Counted from the stretch's first letter, positions 1 to 8,375 are shown. The stretch: DNA of 46,139 bases from an uncultured Propionivibrio sp. (GCA_938040985.1 CALHZD010000141.1:1-46139), one strand, 5' to 3'. The notes: generated by a model not told the origin, from the sequence alone. Numbers and translations: made by a program.

Positions 1-573
1 GCTGCCATTCTGGGCGCGCCGCTGCTGGAAGGCAAGCCCGCCGATACCACGGAAGAAAACCTGCAAGCGCGCGTGCGCGGCGTGCTGCTCATGGCCTTGT
101 CCAACAAGCACGGCCATCTGCTGCTGACCACGGGCAACAAAAGCGAATACGCCGTGGGCTACTGCACGCTGTATGGCGACATGGCCGGCGGATTCGCCGT
201 CCTCAAGGATGTCAAAAAAACGCTGGTCTATCGGCTGGCGCGCTGGCGCAACAGCGTCTCCGACGTCATTCCGGAGCGCATCATCACCCGCCCGCCTTCG
301 GCCGAACTCAAGCCGGGGCAGACCGATCAGGACAATCTGCCGCCTTATGAAACGCTCGACGCCATCGTCGAAGCGTATGTGGAACACGGCCGGAGCGCGC
401 AGGAAATCATTGCACAGGGCTTTGCCGAAGCCGATGTGCGGCGCGTGCTGAGCCTGCTGCGCAGCAACGAATACAAGCGTCGCCAGGCGCCGATCGGCAT
501 CCGCGTGACGCGGCACAGTTTCGGCCAGGACTGGCGTTACCCAGTGACCAACCGCTATCGCGGCGCCTATTGA
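1..573 (+). CDS. nadE: NAD+ synthase, C-terminal part (cut by window start)
   Basis: The reading frame is open from base 1, so the start lies outside the window and only about 190 codons are visible. The enzyme amidates deamido-NAD+ in the last step of NAD synthesis. The visible part contains the conserved stretches RVRGVLLMALSNKHGH and LLLTTGNKSEYAVGYCTLYGD of the ATP-pyrophosphatase synthetase domain, then DMAGGFAVLKDVKKTLVYRL. The end near RVTRHSFGQDWRYPVTNRYR is typical of the glutamine-hydrolysing type with an N-terminal nitrilase-like domain, but that domain is not in view. glnB follows 78 bp downstream on the same strand, an order common in betaproteobacteria. The family call is secure; the length is unknown. 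Confidence 0.95.
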   Translation, partial: AAILGAPLLEGKPADTTEENLQARVRGVLLMALSNKHGHLLLTTGNKSEYAVGYCTLYGDMAGGFAVLKDVKKTLVYRLARWRNSVSDVIPERIITRPPSAELKPGQTDQDNLPPYETLDAIVEAYVEHGRSAQEIIAQGFAEADVRRVLSLLRSNEYKRRQAPIGIRVTRHSFGQDWRYPVTNRYRGAY

Positions 574-651
574 GGCTTGCGCGTTCCGCCCGCTGCCGCG
601 GCGGCCGCAACCGGCGCCGCATGGGCATTATTCTTTTCGGAGCATCCGGCA

Positions 652-990
652 ATGAAAAAAATCGAAGCCGTTATCAAACCCTTCAAACTCGACGAGGTGC
701 GTGAAGCCCTTTCTGACGCCGGCGTTTCTGGCCTGACCGTCACGGAAGTCAAAGGATTCGGGCGGCAGAAAGGCCATACCGAGCTGTATCGCGGGGCGGA
801 ATACGTGGTTGATTTTCTGCCCAAGGTCAAGGTCGAAGTCGTCGTGCCTGACGATACCGTCGAAAGCGTCATCGAAGCCATTATCAAGGCGGCACGCACC
901 GGCAAGATCGGCGACGGCAAGATCTTCATCTCCGGCGTCGAGCAGGTCGTGCGCATCCGCACCGGCGAAATGGGCGAAAACGCACTTTGA
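652..990 (+). CDS. glnB: Nitrogen regulatory protein P-II
   Basis: 112-residue PII signal protein that senses 2-oxoglutarate, ATP/ADP and glutamine (through uridylylation) and controls GlnE and the NtrB kinase. The start at 652 gives the standard family length and the normal beginning MKKIEAVIKPFKLDEVREAL. The T-loop has the uridylylated Tyr51 within TELYRGAEYVVDFLPK, and Asp54 favours GlnB over GlnK, which usually has Asn there. The nucleotide-binding motif TGKIGDGKIF is present. No amtB gene lies next to it, which also argues against GlnK. The ribosome site is weak. The reading frame is open upstream of 652, but that extension is low-complexity alanine and is not expected in the family. Confidence 0.96.
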   Translation: MKKIEAVIKPFKLDEVREALSDAGVSGLTVTEVKGFGRQKGHTELYRGAEYVVDFLPKVKVEVVVPDDTVESVIEAIIKAARTGKIGDGKIFISGVEQVVRIRTGEMGENAL

Positions 991-1192
991 TCGGGAGAGG
1001 CGTTTTCAGGATCAGGAAGCCATGCCAGGCCGCATCAGGCCGCGTCAAACCACGCAATGCCGCACCACGCACAAGAGCAGCGAACGCCCGATTACGTTGA
1101 CCGAGCATTGACCAATCGCTTTTCGGTCTGACGGTTGTTTTCTGGAAATATAAAAATAAAATGCGAGTTATTTAATAATACCGTTATAGTTC

Positions 1193-1720
1193 CTACTGAT
1201 TGGATATTTGCGCCTGTTGTTTGTTCTCTTTTTTTGAATCAAAAATCACCTCAATAAACAACCGTAGGGCATAGGCAAAATACATGGTTAAAAAACCAGA
1301 CCTCAATGGAAAAGAAAACCAGTAATCCGTAAACAGCCACCCCAGCCGCCTTGAGCTAAAACCAAAATATAATGCGCCAAAACCAATTGCCAAAAATAGT
1401 AAACTAAATTTAAGCATGTTTCTTTTGCTGTTATCTTTTAGGTTTTTAAAAGTAGCCTCTTTAATCCTTATTCTTGATAGCGATACCAACATTAATGGAA
1501 TCATGGCAATCATGATGGATGCCTGGACGCTTTCAATCAAAGTGACTTTTGAAAGTGATGGAAAAATATCAGAAAAAACTTCTTGAAGCTGAAACAGACA
1601 ATCCGGGATGGCAATATTTTTTAATATAATCATTATAACCTGACTAATCCCCATCCAAATAAGTACTATCGGGAACAGGCTGTACCTTTTATCACTGTTT
1701 TTTATTTTTTCTTCTTTCAT
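1193..1720 (-). CDS. Unknown four-helix membrane protein, AT-rich (second of pair)
   Basis: 175 residues, not recognised. The sequence shows a short charged N-terminus, a hydrophobic helix at about 15-34, a second at about 68-84, a third at about 104-122 (LLFLAIGFGALYFGF) and a fourth at about 138-160, with a lysine-rich tail. Base composition is far more AT-rich than the neighbouring genes, and codons such as ATA and AAA are common, which suggests acquired DNA. It lies 56 bp downstream of a second membrane-protein gene on the same strand with similar helix spacing, and the two may be distant paralogues. No catalytic motif, signal peptidase site or toxin/antitoxin signature is visible. The ATG at 1720 has no clear ribosome site. 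Confidence 0.7.
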   Translation of the reverse strand: MKEEKIKNSDKRYSLFPIVLIWMGISQVIMIILKNIAIPDCLFQLQEVFSDIFPSLSKVTLIESVQASIMIAMIPLMLVSLSRIRIKEATFKNLKDNSKRNMLKFSLLFLAIGFGALYFGFSSRRLGWLFTDYWFSFPLRSGFLTMYFAYALRLFIEVIFDSKKENKQQAQISNQ

Positions 1721-1776
1721 GTTTTTTGTAATGCGCTAAATACATTGACGCTGCAATCTATGCAGTTTTTCTTATG

Positions 1777-2358
1777 CTATTCCCTATAATAATCTTTACT
1801 GATTAGATACATAAAGTATTTAAAATAAGCTTTTACTGAAGCAAAAACCATTGCCGCCATGAAGCAAAAAATAGTTAATCTATAAAACGACCATTCATAC
1901 CATATTTCTAATGCACTATAGTGCTGCTCATGTCGGGATATATAAGGTAAGTCTTCTATGACTTTTTCAATAAAAGTAAAATATATTGCATACCCAAAAA
2001 ATAATAACAAAGCTATAAAACATATGATCATGCGTAATGTAATCTTATTTTTTTTGGAGGGTAATAGAATTTCAGTTTTCCAATTATCTGTTATTGTGCC
2101 TATTACATAAGCACTCCATAATTTTAACGGAACAAAAATGAGTGTCGTAGCCATGTATATCCTTACCTTTTCATTGGCCACAGACCATATTGATGGAATT
2201 TTTGGTTCAAGAATCAAGGTTAATTGAGATAATAAGCCTACTTTTTCAAGTGGTAAATAAGCCAGCCCAAGTTCAACACATAGTATTATAAAATACAATA
2301 CCGCTATCATTTCGTAGTAATGTTTTATTTTATAATCTTGTATTTTGGTGCTTTTCAT
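1777..2358 (-). CDS. Unknown four-helix membrane protein, AT-rich (first of pair)
   Basis: 193 residues, not recognised. Hydrophobic helices lie at about 15-36 (MIAVLYFIILCVELGLAYL), 68-88, 108-130 (ICFIALLLFFGYAIYFTF) and 158-185. The loop between helices three and four is longer and acidic, and the C-terminus is aromatic-rich. The third helix (ALLLFFGYAIYF) resembles the third helix of the downstream protein (LFLAIGFGALYF) in position and pattern, so they may have arisen by duplication. The GC content is well below that of the flanking genes. The two genes probably form a small transcription unit; function is unknown. Confidence 0.7.
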   Translation of the reverse strand: MKSTKIQDYKIKHYYEMIAVLYFIILCVELGLAYLPLEKVGLLSQLTLILEPKIPSIWSVANEKVRIYMATTLIFVPLKLWSAYVIGTITDNWKTEILLPSKKNKITLRMIICFIALLLFFGYAIYFTFIEKVIEDLPYISRHEQHYSALEIWYEWSFYRLTIFCFMAAMVFASVKAYFKYFMYLISKDYYRE

Positions 2359-2766
2359 AAAAGTTTTTAATACTGATAAAAACTATTCTGACTGATATTT
2401 ATTGATACAGTTTTTCACTTTTTATTATTTATATTGTTGGTCTGTTTGATCACTTTCCCGTCCATCTAATCCAAAAAATAAATTGCCCACTGCGGCTGCC
2501 TGACGTGTGGCATACGGATTTGATTTTTGCTTTGCACCTGGCGATAGACCATACAGCGTCTCCTTGGGTGAAGTGCCTTGAGAGTCGGGCCGCGTGAGCG
2601 AAAACGATGCGGGCAGGCTAGTCTTCTGCTATGCGGCTGTCAATGGATTGGAATAGGGACTGTGGAAAGATGCAGCGCTTCTTAAATTTTTGGGGCGTGG
2701 CTTTATATGGAAAGAGGCAACAGCGCGGTCGATTAGTTGCGAAGGGCACGACTTGTTGTCTACTGT

Positions 2767-2828
2767 GGCTTGCCGAGTTGTTGCCTGCGTGTTCCAGATG
2801 TGATGCTCGGTTGATTAGATTGGCTAAA
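2767..2828 (+). repeat. 62-bp direct repeat, copy 1
   Basis: This 62-base segment recurs at 3160-3221 in the same orientation with a single mismatch (A versus G about 30 bases in). It starts GGCTTGCCGAGTTGTTGCCT and ends GATTAGATTGGCTAAA. Similarity continues at lower identity into the adjoining 39-bp-family units, so the true duplicated segment is longer and decaying at its edges. Confidence 0.9.
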
Positions 2829-2840
2829 TCGGTAAATCGG

Positions 2841-2925
2841 CTGGCCGCCAGCCCGCGTCAACAGGGCGTTTGCGGGCAGGCAGGCCGGAAACCCGCGTAA
2901 ACACTGGGCTGGCGGGCAGGGGATT
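2841..2925. repeat. 39-bp repeat family, about two units
   Basis: Two copies of the pattern CCCGCGTNAACANNGGGC followed by GCGGGCAGG, with cores near 2852 and 2891, about 39 bases apart. They match the units of the larger arrays at 13010-14010 and 29803-30115. Confidence 0.65.
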
Positions 2926-3159
2926 CGGAGATGGCCGTTTTACGCGGGGTTCGGGGCAGGCGTTGTGGCGGGTGCTGTTATGGGCTGCGGCAGGCCGCGA
3001 CGATGCTTTCTTCCCGCACGACCGGCGGTGCAAGGCACTGTTGAAGCGCTGACAGCCGAAGGGATGCTTTGCCTCAGCGCAGCCGGCGGTGATTCAGCCG
3101 GCAATGCTTCGTTACCACGCGGTCGGCTGGCTGGGAAAGCTCTACTTGTTTTTTACTAC

Positions 3160-3221
3160 GGCTTGCCGAGTTGTTGCCTGCGTGTTCCGGATGTGATGCT
3201 CGGTTGATTAGATTGGCTAAA
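3160..3221 (+). repeat. 62-bp direct repeat, copy 2
   Basis: Second copy of the segment at 2767-2828, 393 bases away, with one mismatch. It is also followed by 39-bp-family-like sequence (CACGCGTCGATAGGGCGTTT near 3237). Confidence 0.9.
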
Positions 3222-3333
3222 CCGGCTGCCGCCAGCACGCGTCGATAGGGCGTTTGCAGACAGTGAAGCCGGTAATGCCCGTTTCACGGGCGTTGTGCCG
3301 GGCTGCCGTGTCCCCGGGGAACGATGAGGGTTG

Positions 3334-3900
3334 TTATTGGGCGTCGGGAGCTTGGGAGGATTCGGCCGGAGCGGGCGCGGCCGGCGTGCCGGCGGTATTG
3401 GGCGCTGGGGAGGGTGTGGGGGTGGTGACAGGGGCGGCCGGGCGCGTTGTTTGCGATTGCGGGAGTTTGGTGGCCATTTTCTTGAGTTTTTCTTTTTCTT
3501 CTTCCGGAAGGTTGGAGTAGGTTTTCCATTGCTGACGCAGCCGTTCTCTTTGCGCCGCGGGCATTTGCGCCATTTCCTCAAAGAATTCGCGGGCGGCGAT
3601 GCGTTCTTCGTTCGTCAGTTTGGACCAGGTTTGCATCTGTTCCTGAACCCGCCGTTGTTCTTGCGGGGTCATTTCAGGAAAGCGGCTGGCGATGGTGAGC
3701 CAGGTTTTCTGGCGGTAGGCTTCCATGGCGTCCCAGTCGTCGCAAAGCGGGGCGAGGATGATTTTCTGCGCAGTCGTCAGTTCGTACCACATGGGCTGCG
3801 GCGGCGTGGCCATGAGTACCGGGCCGGAGGGCGCGGCCCAGGCGGGCGCCGTTAGGCATATGCCGGCGATCGCTGCTAGGGCGATGCCTGTTTGAGCCAT
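3334..3900 (-). CDS. DUF3106 family exported protein
   Basis: 188 residues with an N-terminal signal peptide (GIALAAIAGICLTAPAWAA, probable cleavage after AWA). The central part has the DUF3106 pattern: LTTAQKIILAPLCDDWDAM, then repeated short motifs ending in P-E-M-T-P-Q-E-Q-R-R-V-Q and L-T-N-E-E-R, each with a tryptophan or arginine-rich helix (about residues 40-140). The C-terminal 45 residues are a low-complexity Pro/Ala/Thr tail. The protein is probably periplasmic. It overlaps the preceding DUF3619 gene by 25 bp, so the two are translationally coupled with the sigma factor gene further upstream. Function is not known; the setting suggests a periplasmic part of an ECF-sigma regulon. Confidence 0.85.
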   Translation of the reverse strand: MAQTGIALAAIAGICLTAPAWAAPSGPVLMATPPQPMWYELTTAQKIILAPLCDDWDAMEAYRQKTWLTIASRFPEMTPQEQRRVQEQMQTWSKLTNEERIAAREFFEEMAQMPAAQRERLRQQWKTYSNLPEEEKEKLKKMATKLPQSQTTRPAAPVTTPTPSPAPNTAGTPAAPAPAESSQAPDAQ

Positions 3901-4253
3901 GCGTTGAATCCTTTGTCGGTGTAGGCGTTGACCGGAAGGTCGCCGGCCAGCAGGGCGCTGTCGATTTCGCTCAGTTCGTTCACTTGCCGGTCAGCCAGCC
4001 AGAATGTCGTTAGTACGGCGGCTGCGACTAGCGCCAGCGCTGCGATGAGCTGGTTGTAGTGGCGCGGAACATCGGGATGAATGTTCAGGAAGCTGCCGGC
4101 CGTCGCCAGCGATGACTGAACGACGGCCTGTTTTTGGTGCGCCAGCGCGATGCGGTGCGCTTGCGCCAGGCGGTCGGTCGTCGCCTGCGGCAGGTCGTGC
4201 AGCCCTCGCTCCAGGTGTTTGCGGATCTGGCGGGCAAACTGTTGTTCGTTCAT
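3876..4253 (-). CDS. DUF3619 family membrane protein, probable anti-sigma-like partner
   Basis: 125 residues. The N-terminal 60 are a charged, cytoplasmic-looking helical segment (MNEQQFARQIRKHLERGL), followed by one membrane helix at about 69-87 (LIAALALVAAAVLTTFWLA) and a short outer tail with the family signature LLAGDLPVNAYTDKGFNAWL. The start at 4253 overlaps the sigma gene stop in an ATGA arrangement, so translation is coupled. The topology (cytoplasmic N-terminus, one helix, small periplasmic tail) and coupling to an ECF sigma factor suggest an anti-sigma role. This is inferred from context; there is no recognisable zinc anti-sigma motif. Confidence 0.85.
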   Translation of the reverse strand: MNEQQFARQIRKHLERGLHDLPQATTDRLAQAHRIALAHQKQAVVQSSLATAGSFLNIHPDVPRHYNQLIAALALVAAAVLTTFWLADRQVNELSEIDSALLAGDLPVNAYTDKGFNAWLKQASP

Positions 4254-4819
4254 AGCGTGATTCCTTTGGTTCTCAATGCGTTGGCCAGCGTGTGCGTTGC
4301 GCGGGAGCAGTGCGTTTTGACACTGCCTTCGGAACAGCCCATTGCCGCGGCGGTTTCGGCAACATCCATTTCTTCCCAGTAACGCATGAGAAAAGCCTGG
4401 CGTTGACGCGCCGGTAGGGATTTTATTTCGTTTTCGATGACTTTGAGGATTTCCGACTGTTCCAGTTCTCCGTGCGGGGTGTTGGGGGTGTAGGCCTGGG
4501 TGTTGACTTCCAGCGTTTCGAGCGGGTCGAACTCTTCGTCCTTGTCGCCGCCGCCGGTCAGCGAGGAGAGCAGGGTTGTCCACAGTGAGCGCACTTTGCT
4601 GCGCCGGTAGTAATCGCGAATTGCGTTTTGCAGGATGCGCTGGAAGAGCAGCGGTAATTCGCCCGCCGGGCGGTCGCCGTATTTTTCGGCAAGACGCAGC
4701 ATCGCGTCCTGCACGATGTCAAGCGCGGTGTCTTCGTCCTTGACCGCAAAAAACGCCTGTTTGAAGGCGCGGCGTTCGGTTGCGGCAAGAAAATCAGAGA
4801 GTTCGCGTTGACTGGCCAG
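4250..4819 (-). CDS. ECF-type RNA polymerase sigma factor, probable CTG start
   Basis: 189 residues if translation begins at the CTG at 4819-4817. Region 2 is at about 15-80 (ALDIVQDAMLRLAEKYGD, LFQRILQNAIRDYYRR), followed by an acidic linker. Region 4 is at about 125-185 (LPARQRQAFLMRYWEEMDV, then ETAAAMGCSEGSVKTHCSRA). The in-frame stop is at 4843-4841, and the first in-frame ATG, GTG or TTG after it is a GTG at 4714 inside conserved region 2, which would remove the start of the domain. The CTG gives the N-terminus MASQRELSDFLAATERRAFK, which matches my memory of family members, and it is preceded by AAGGA with 8 bases between. ATT at 4840 is a weaker alternative. The gene is divergent from ilvI. 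Confidence 0.85.
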   Translation of the reverse strand: MASQRELSDFLAATERRAFKQAFFAVKDEDTALDIVQDAMLRLAEKYGDRPAGELPLLFQRILQNAIRDYYRRSKVRSLWTTLLSSLTGGGDKDEEFDPLETLEVNTQAYTPNTPHGELEQSEILKVIENEIKSLPARQRQAFLMRYWEEMDVAETAAAMGCSEGSVKTHCSRATHTLANALRTKGITL

Positions 4820-4831
4820 AGAGGGGTCCTT
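4812..4831 (-). promoter_or_regulatory. Ribosome binding site deciding a CTG start
   Basis: Read on the minus strand, CAAGGACCCCTCT directly precedes the CTG at 4819-4817. AAGGA lies 8 bases before the CTG, good spacing for a Shine-Dalgarno element. No other start codon in this frame has such a site. Confidence 0.6.
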
Positions 4832-4965
4832 GCTGAAAATTTAAGGTCGGCTTTTCCGGTGTTTCCTAGGGATGCCAAGGCTTTACAGCCTTGACCAATC
4901 GCCGGCTAAACGGTACTGTTACGCCGTATTTCCGCTTGTTAAAACGAATGATAAGGCAAACACCC

Positions 4966-6675
4966 ATGACGATGATGACCGGCGCCGAAATTGTGATCAG
5001 GTGCCTTCAGGAAGAAAAGGTTGATTACGTGTTCGGTTATCCCGGAGGCGCCGTTTTACATCTATATGACGAACTTTTCAAGCAAGATAAGGTTCCTGGG
5101 GTTCGCCACATTCTGACCCGGCACGAGCAGGGCGCCGTCCACGCGGCCGACGGACTGGCGCGGTCGACCGGCAGGGTCGGCGTGGCGCTGGTGACTTCCG
5201 GGCCAGGGGCGACCAATGCCGTGACGGGCATTGCGACGGCATATATGGATTCGATCCCCATGGTCGTGCTTACCGGGCAGGTGCCGACTTCCTATATCGG
5301 CCAGGATGCCTTTCAGGAAGTCGACGCCGTCGGCGTGACCCGACATTGCGTCAAGCATAACTTCCTGATCAAGCGCGTTGAGGATATCGCCGTGACGATG
5401 AAAAAGGCGTTTTACATCGCCCAGACGGGCCGCCCGGGGCCGGTCGTCGTCGATATTCCCAAGGATGTTACGGCGGCCAAATGCAGGTTTGACTACCCGG
5501 CCGAAATCCATATGCGCTCTTATAACCCCATTGTGAAAGGGCATTCCGGGCAGATTAAAAAGGCGGTTAATCTGTTGTTGAACGCCAAACGCCCGATTAT
5601 CTATACGGGCGGCGGGGTGATTCTGGGCAATGCCGCCGAACCCTTGACCGCGCTGGCGCGCCGTCTGGGCGCGCCGGTGACCAATACGCTGATGGGCCTG
5701 GGCGGGTTTCCAGGAACCGATCCGCGGTTTTTGGGCATGCTGGGCATGCACGGCACGCTGGAAGCGAATCTGGCGATGCAGCATAGCGACGTGGTGCTGG
5801 CCGTCGGCGCGCGTTTCGACGACCGGGTGATCGGCAACCCCGAACATTTCCTTTCGGTGCCGCACAAGATTATTCATATCGACGTGGATCCCGCTTCGAT
5901 TTCCAAGCGCGTGCCGGTCGATGTGCCCATCGTCGGCGAGGTTGCCGACGTGCTCGAGGAAATGAACCGGCTGCTGGCTGCCGAATCCGGTCAGCCCGAT
6001 CTGGCGAAATGGTGGGAAGAAATTGAAGAATGGCGGGCGAGGGCGTGTCTGAAGTACAAGATGGGCAAAAAAATCATGCCGCAGTTCGCTATTGAAACGC
6101 TCTGGAAAGTGACTGAAGGCAAGGCGTTTGTCGCTTCCGACGTCGGGCAGCATCAGATGTGGGCGGCGCAGTATTACAAATTCGATATGCCGCGCCGCTG
6201 GCTCAATTCGGGTGGTCTGGGCACGATGGGCGTCGGTCTTCCCTATGCCATGGGCGCGGCGATGGCTCACCCCGGGCAGCCGGTGGCGTGCATTACCGGT
6301 GACGGGTCGATCCAGATGTGTATCCAGGAATTGGCGACGATCAAGCAATATCGCCTGCCGATCAAGATTCTGTGTCTGAACAACAACTATTTGGGCATGG
6401 TGCGGCAGTGGCAGGAAATGTTCTACGATCGGCGCTATTCGCAAACCCATATGGAGTTTGCGCCGGATTTCGTCAAGCTGGCCGAGGCTTACGGTCATGT
6501 CGGGCTGCGCGTCGAGCGGCCGGAGGATCTGGAAGCGGCCTTGCGCAAGGCGTTCTTCGAACACAAGGATGAAACCGTGTTTCTGGATATTCGTACGAAT
6601 CCGCAAGCCAATGTGTTCCCGATGGTGGCGGCCGGCAAAGGGCTGTCTGAAATCGTTCTGGCCGAATGTTTATGA
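4966..6675 (+). CDS. ilvI: Acetolactate synthase, large (catalytic) subunit
   Basis: 569 residues. This ThDP- and FAD-dependent enzyme makes acetolactate or acetohydroxybutyrate, the first common step to valine, leucine and isoleucine. The N-terminal ThDP domain has YVFGYPGGAVLHLYD and the catalytic Glu54 in TRHEQGAVHAADG. The middle FAD-type domain spans about 190-340. The C-terminal ThDP domain has GDGS at 445-448 and NNNYLGMVRQW at 472-482. The start at 4966 is chosen because AAGG lies 9 bases upstream and the protein then begins MTMMTGAEIVIRCL as expected; the frame stays open back to 4891. ilvH follows after 11 bp. A leader or attenuator in the 146 bp before the gene is not evident. Confidence 0.96.
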   Translation: MTMMTGAEIVIRCLQEEKVDYVFGYPGGAVLHLYDELFKQDKVPGVRHILTRHEQGAVHAADGLARSTGRVGVALVTSGPGATNAVTGIATAYMDSIPMVVLTGQVPTSYIGQDAFQEVDAVGVTRHCVKHNFLIKRVEDIAVTMKKAFYIAQTGRPGPVVVDIPKDVTAAKCRFDYPAEIHMRSYNPIVKGHSGQIKKAVNLLLNAKRPIIYTGGGVILGNAAEPLTALARRLGAPVTNTLMGLGGFPGTDPRFLGMLGMHGTLEANLAMQHSDVVLAVGARFDDRVIGNPEHFLSVPHKIIHIDVDPASISKRVPVDVPIVGEVADVLEEMNRLLAAESGQPDLAKWWEEIEEWRARACLKYKMGKKIMPQFAIETLWKVTEGKAFVASDVGQHQMWAAQYYKFDMPRRWLNSGGLGTMGVGLPYAMGAAMAHPGQPVACITGDGSIQMCIQELATIKQYRLPIKILCLNNNYLGMVRQWQEMFYDRRYSQTHMEFAPDFVKLAEAYGHVGLRVERPEDLEAALRKAFFEHKDETVFLDIRTNPQANVFPMVAAGKGLSEIVLAECL

Positions 6676-6686
6676 GGAAGCCCGTT

Positions 6687-7184
6687 ATGCGACACATTAT
6701 TTCAGTTTTGCTGGAGAACGAATCTGGCGCGCTTTCCCGCGTGGCCGGGCTGTTTTCGGCGCGCGGCTACAACATCGAAACGCTGACGGTCGCGCCGACC
6801 GAGGATGCCTCGCTCTCGCGCCTGACCATCGTGACGAACGGTAGCGACGAGATCATTGAGCAGATCACCAAGCAGCTGAACAAGCTGATCGACGTTGTCA
6901 AAGTCGTCGATCTTTCCGAGGCGGCGCACATTGAACGCGAACTGATGTTGATCAAGGTACGTGCTTCCGGTAAGGATCGTGAGGAAATGAAGCGGATGGT
7001 CGATATTTTCCGCGGCCATGTCGTCGATGTGACCGAAACGACTTATGTCATTGAATTGACGGGCAGTTGCTCGAAGCTGGACTCTTTCATTCAGGCCATC
7101 GACGCCAGATTGATTCTTGAAACGGTTCGCACGGGCATCAGCGGCATTGGCCGCGGGGACCGGATTCTCAGAGTCCAGGCATGA
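6687..7184 (+). CDS. ilvH: Acetolactate synthase, small (regulatory) subunit
   Basis: 165 residues. It binds the large subunit, raises its activity and confers valine feedback inhibition. The N-terminal ACT domain begins MRHIISVLLENESGALSRVA and includes the valine-site region SARGYNIETLTV. The second half (from about 80, ERELMLIKVRA) is the C-terminal ACT-like domain seen in the longer type. The start at 6687 follows GAGGAA by 7 bases; an in-frame ATG at 6666 overlaps the ilvI stop and has no such site. It lies between ilvI and ilvC on one strand. Confidence 0.96.
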   Translation: MRHIISVLLENESGALSRVAGLFSARGYNIETLTVAPTEDASLSRLTIVTNGSDEIIEQITKQLNKLIDVVKVVDLSEAAHIERELMLIKVRASGKDREEMKRMVDIFRGHVVDVTETTYVIELTGSCSKLDSFIQAIDARLILETVRTGISGIGRGDRILRVQA

Positions 7185-7254
7185 TCGGGTTTAACAGCAT
7201 GCCGTTTGTTTGTTGATAGACGGTTTTTTTCATCGCACAGTTGAAAGGCAAAAC

Positions 7255-8271
7255 ATGAAAGTGTATTACGACAAGGACGCCGACCTCTCGCTCATCAAAG
7301 GCAAAAAGGTGACGATCATCGGCTATGGCTCGCAAGGTCATGCGCATGCCCAGAATCTGACCGACTCCGGCGTCAAGGTCACGGTGGGTCTGCGCAAAGG
7401 CGGCGCTTCCTGGAGCAAGGCGGTAAAGGCCGGCCTCAAGGTTGAGGAAGTTGCCAAAGCGGTCAAGGGCGCCGATGTCGTAATGATGCTACTGCCCGAC
7501 GAAAATATTCCGGGTGTGTATGCCAGCGAAGTCGTGCCGAACATCAAAAAAGGCGCAACCCTTGCCTTTGCCCACGGATTCAATATTCACTACAACCAGG
7601 TCGTGCCGCGCGAGGATCTCGACGTCATTATGGTTGCGCCTAAAGGGCCGGGGCATACGGTGCGTTCCGAATACCTTAAAGGCGGCGGCGTGCCCCAGTT
7701 GATCGCCGTTTATCAGGATAAATCCGGCAAGGCGCGGGACATCGCTTTGTCGTATGCGGCGGCCAATGGCGGCACCAAGGCCGGCGTCATCGAAACGACC
7801 TTCCGCGAAGAGACCGAAACCGACCTGTTTGGCGAGCAGACCGTGCTATGCGGCGGCTGCGTCGAACTCGTCAAAATGGGTTTTGAGACGCTGGTGGAAG
7901 CCGGTTATGCGCCGGAAATGGCGTACTTTGAATGCCTGCACGAACTCAAGCTGATCGTCGATCTGATGTACGAAGGCGGTATCGCCACGATGAATTACTC
8001 GGTTTCAAATAATGCCGAATACGGTGAATACGTCACGGGGGCGAAGGTCATCAATGAGCAGTCGCGTACCGCCATGCGCGAAGCGCTGGCGCGTATCCAG
8101 AATGGCGAATACGCCAGGCAGTTCATCCTTGAGGGCAATACCAACTATCCGTCGATGACCGCCTATCGCCGTTTGACCGCCGAGCACCAGATTGAAAAGA
8201 TCGGCGCCAAGCTACGCGACATGATGCCTTGGATTAAGAAAAACAAGCTGGTCGATCAGTCGAAGAACTGA
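7255..8271 (+). CDS. ilvC: Ketol-acid reductoisomerase (class I)
   Basis: 338 residues, the usual class I length. It converts acetolactate to dihydroxyisovalerate using NADPH and Mg2+. The Rossmann motif GYGSQGHAHAQNL lies near residue 24. The metal-binding and active-site region has FREETETDLFGEQTVLCGG, and the knotted C-terminal domain has ECLHELKLIVDLMYEGG and SNNAEYGEYV. The start at 7255 gives the standard MKVYYDKDADLSLIKGK and follows GAAAGG; the frame is open a further 15 codons upstream without a ribosome site. It lies 70 bp after ilvH and probably belongs to the same operon. Confidence 0.97.
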   Translation: MKVYYDKDADLSLIKGKKVTIIGYGSQGHAHAQNLTDSGVKVTVGLRKGGASWSKAVKAGLKVEEVAKAVKGADVVMMLLPDENIPGVYASEVVPNIKKGATLAFAHGFNIHYNQVVPREDLDVIMVAPKGPGHTVRSEYLKGGGVPQLIAVYQDKSGKARDIALSYAAANGGTKAGVIETTFREETETDLFGEQTVLCGGCVELVKMGFETLVEAGYAPEMAYFECLHELKLIVDLMYEGGIATMNYSVSNNAEYGEYVTGAKVINEQSRTAMREALARIQNGEYARQFILEGNTNYPSMTAYRRLTAEHQIEKIGAKLRDMMPWIKKNKLVDQSKN

Positions 8272-8375
8272 TTGGTAACTGATCTGCCAATGCAGCGGAA
8301 CCGTCGATAGGGAATTGCCCAACCGGCCGGAAAAGTGTGGCGGTCAGGGCAAGGTTCATCGTTTTTGCTGCGCTC

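Larger units (their letters stand above)
2359..3333. other. Gene-free stretch with repeats
   Basis: About 1 kb between the AT-rich pair and the DUF3106 gene. The first 100 bases are AT-rich, then composition returns to the GC-rich norm near 2480. I see no convincing gene: short open frames here have no ribosome site or recognisable protein. It contains a 62-bp direct repeat (2767-2828 and 3160-3221) and units of the 39-bp repeat family around 2841-2925 and 3229-3300. Confidence 0.6.

Noticed and set aside
2631..3207. Short plus-strand genes in the repeat region
   Set aside because: They run through direct repeats and 39-bp units, and lack ribosome sites and protein-like composition.
5062..6606. 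Long open frame (514 codons) antisense to ilvI
   Set aside because: It is the complement of a well-supported gene in GC-rich DNA; composition is His/Arg-rich without domains.
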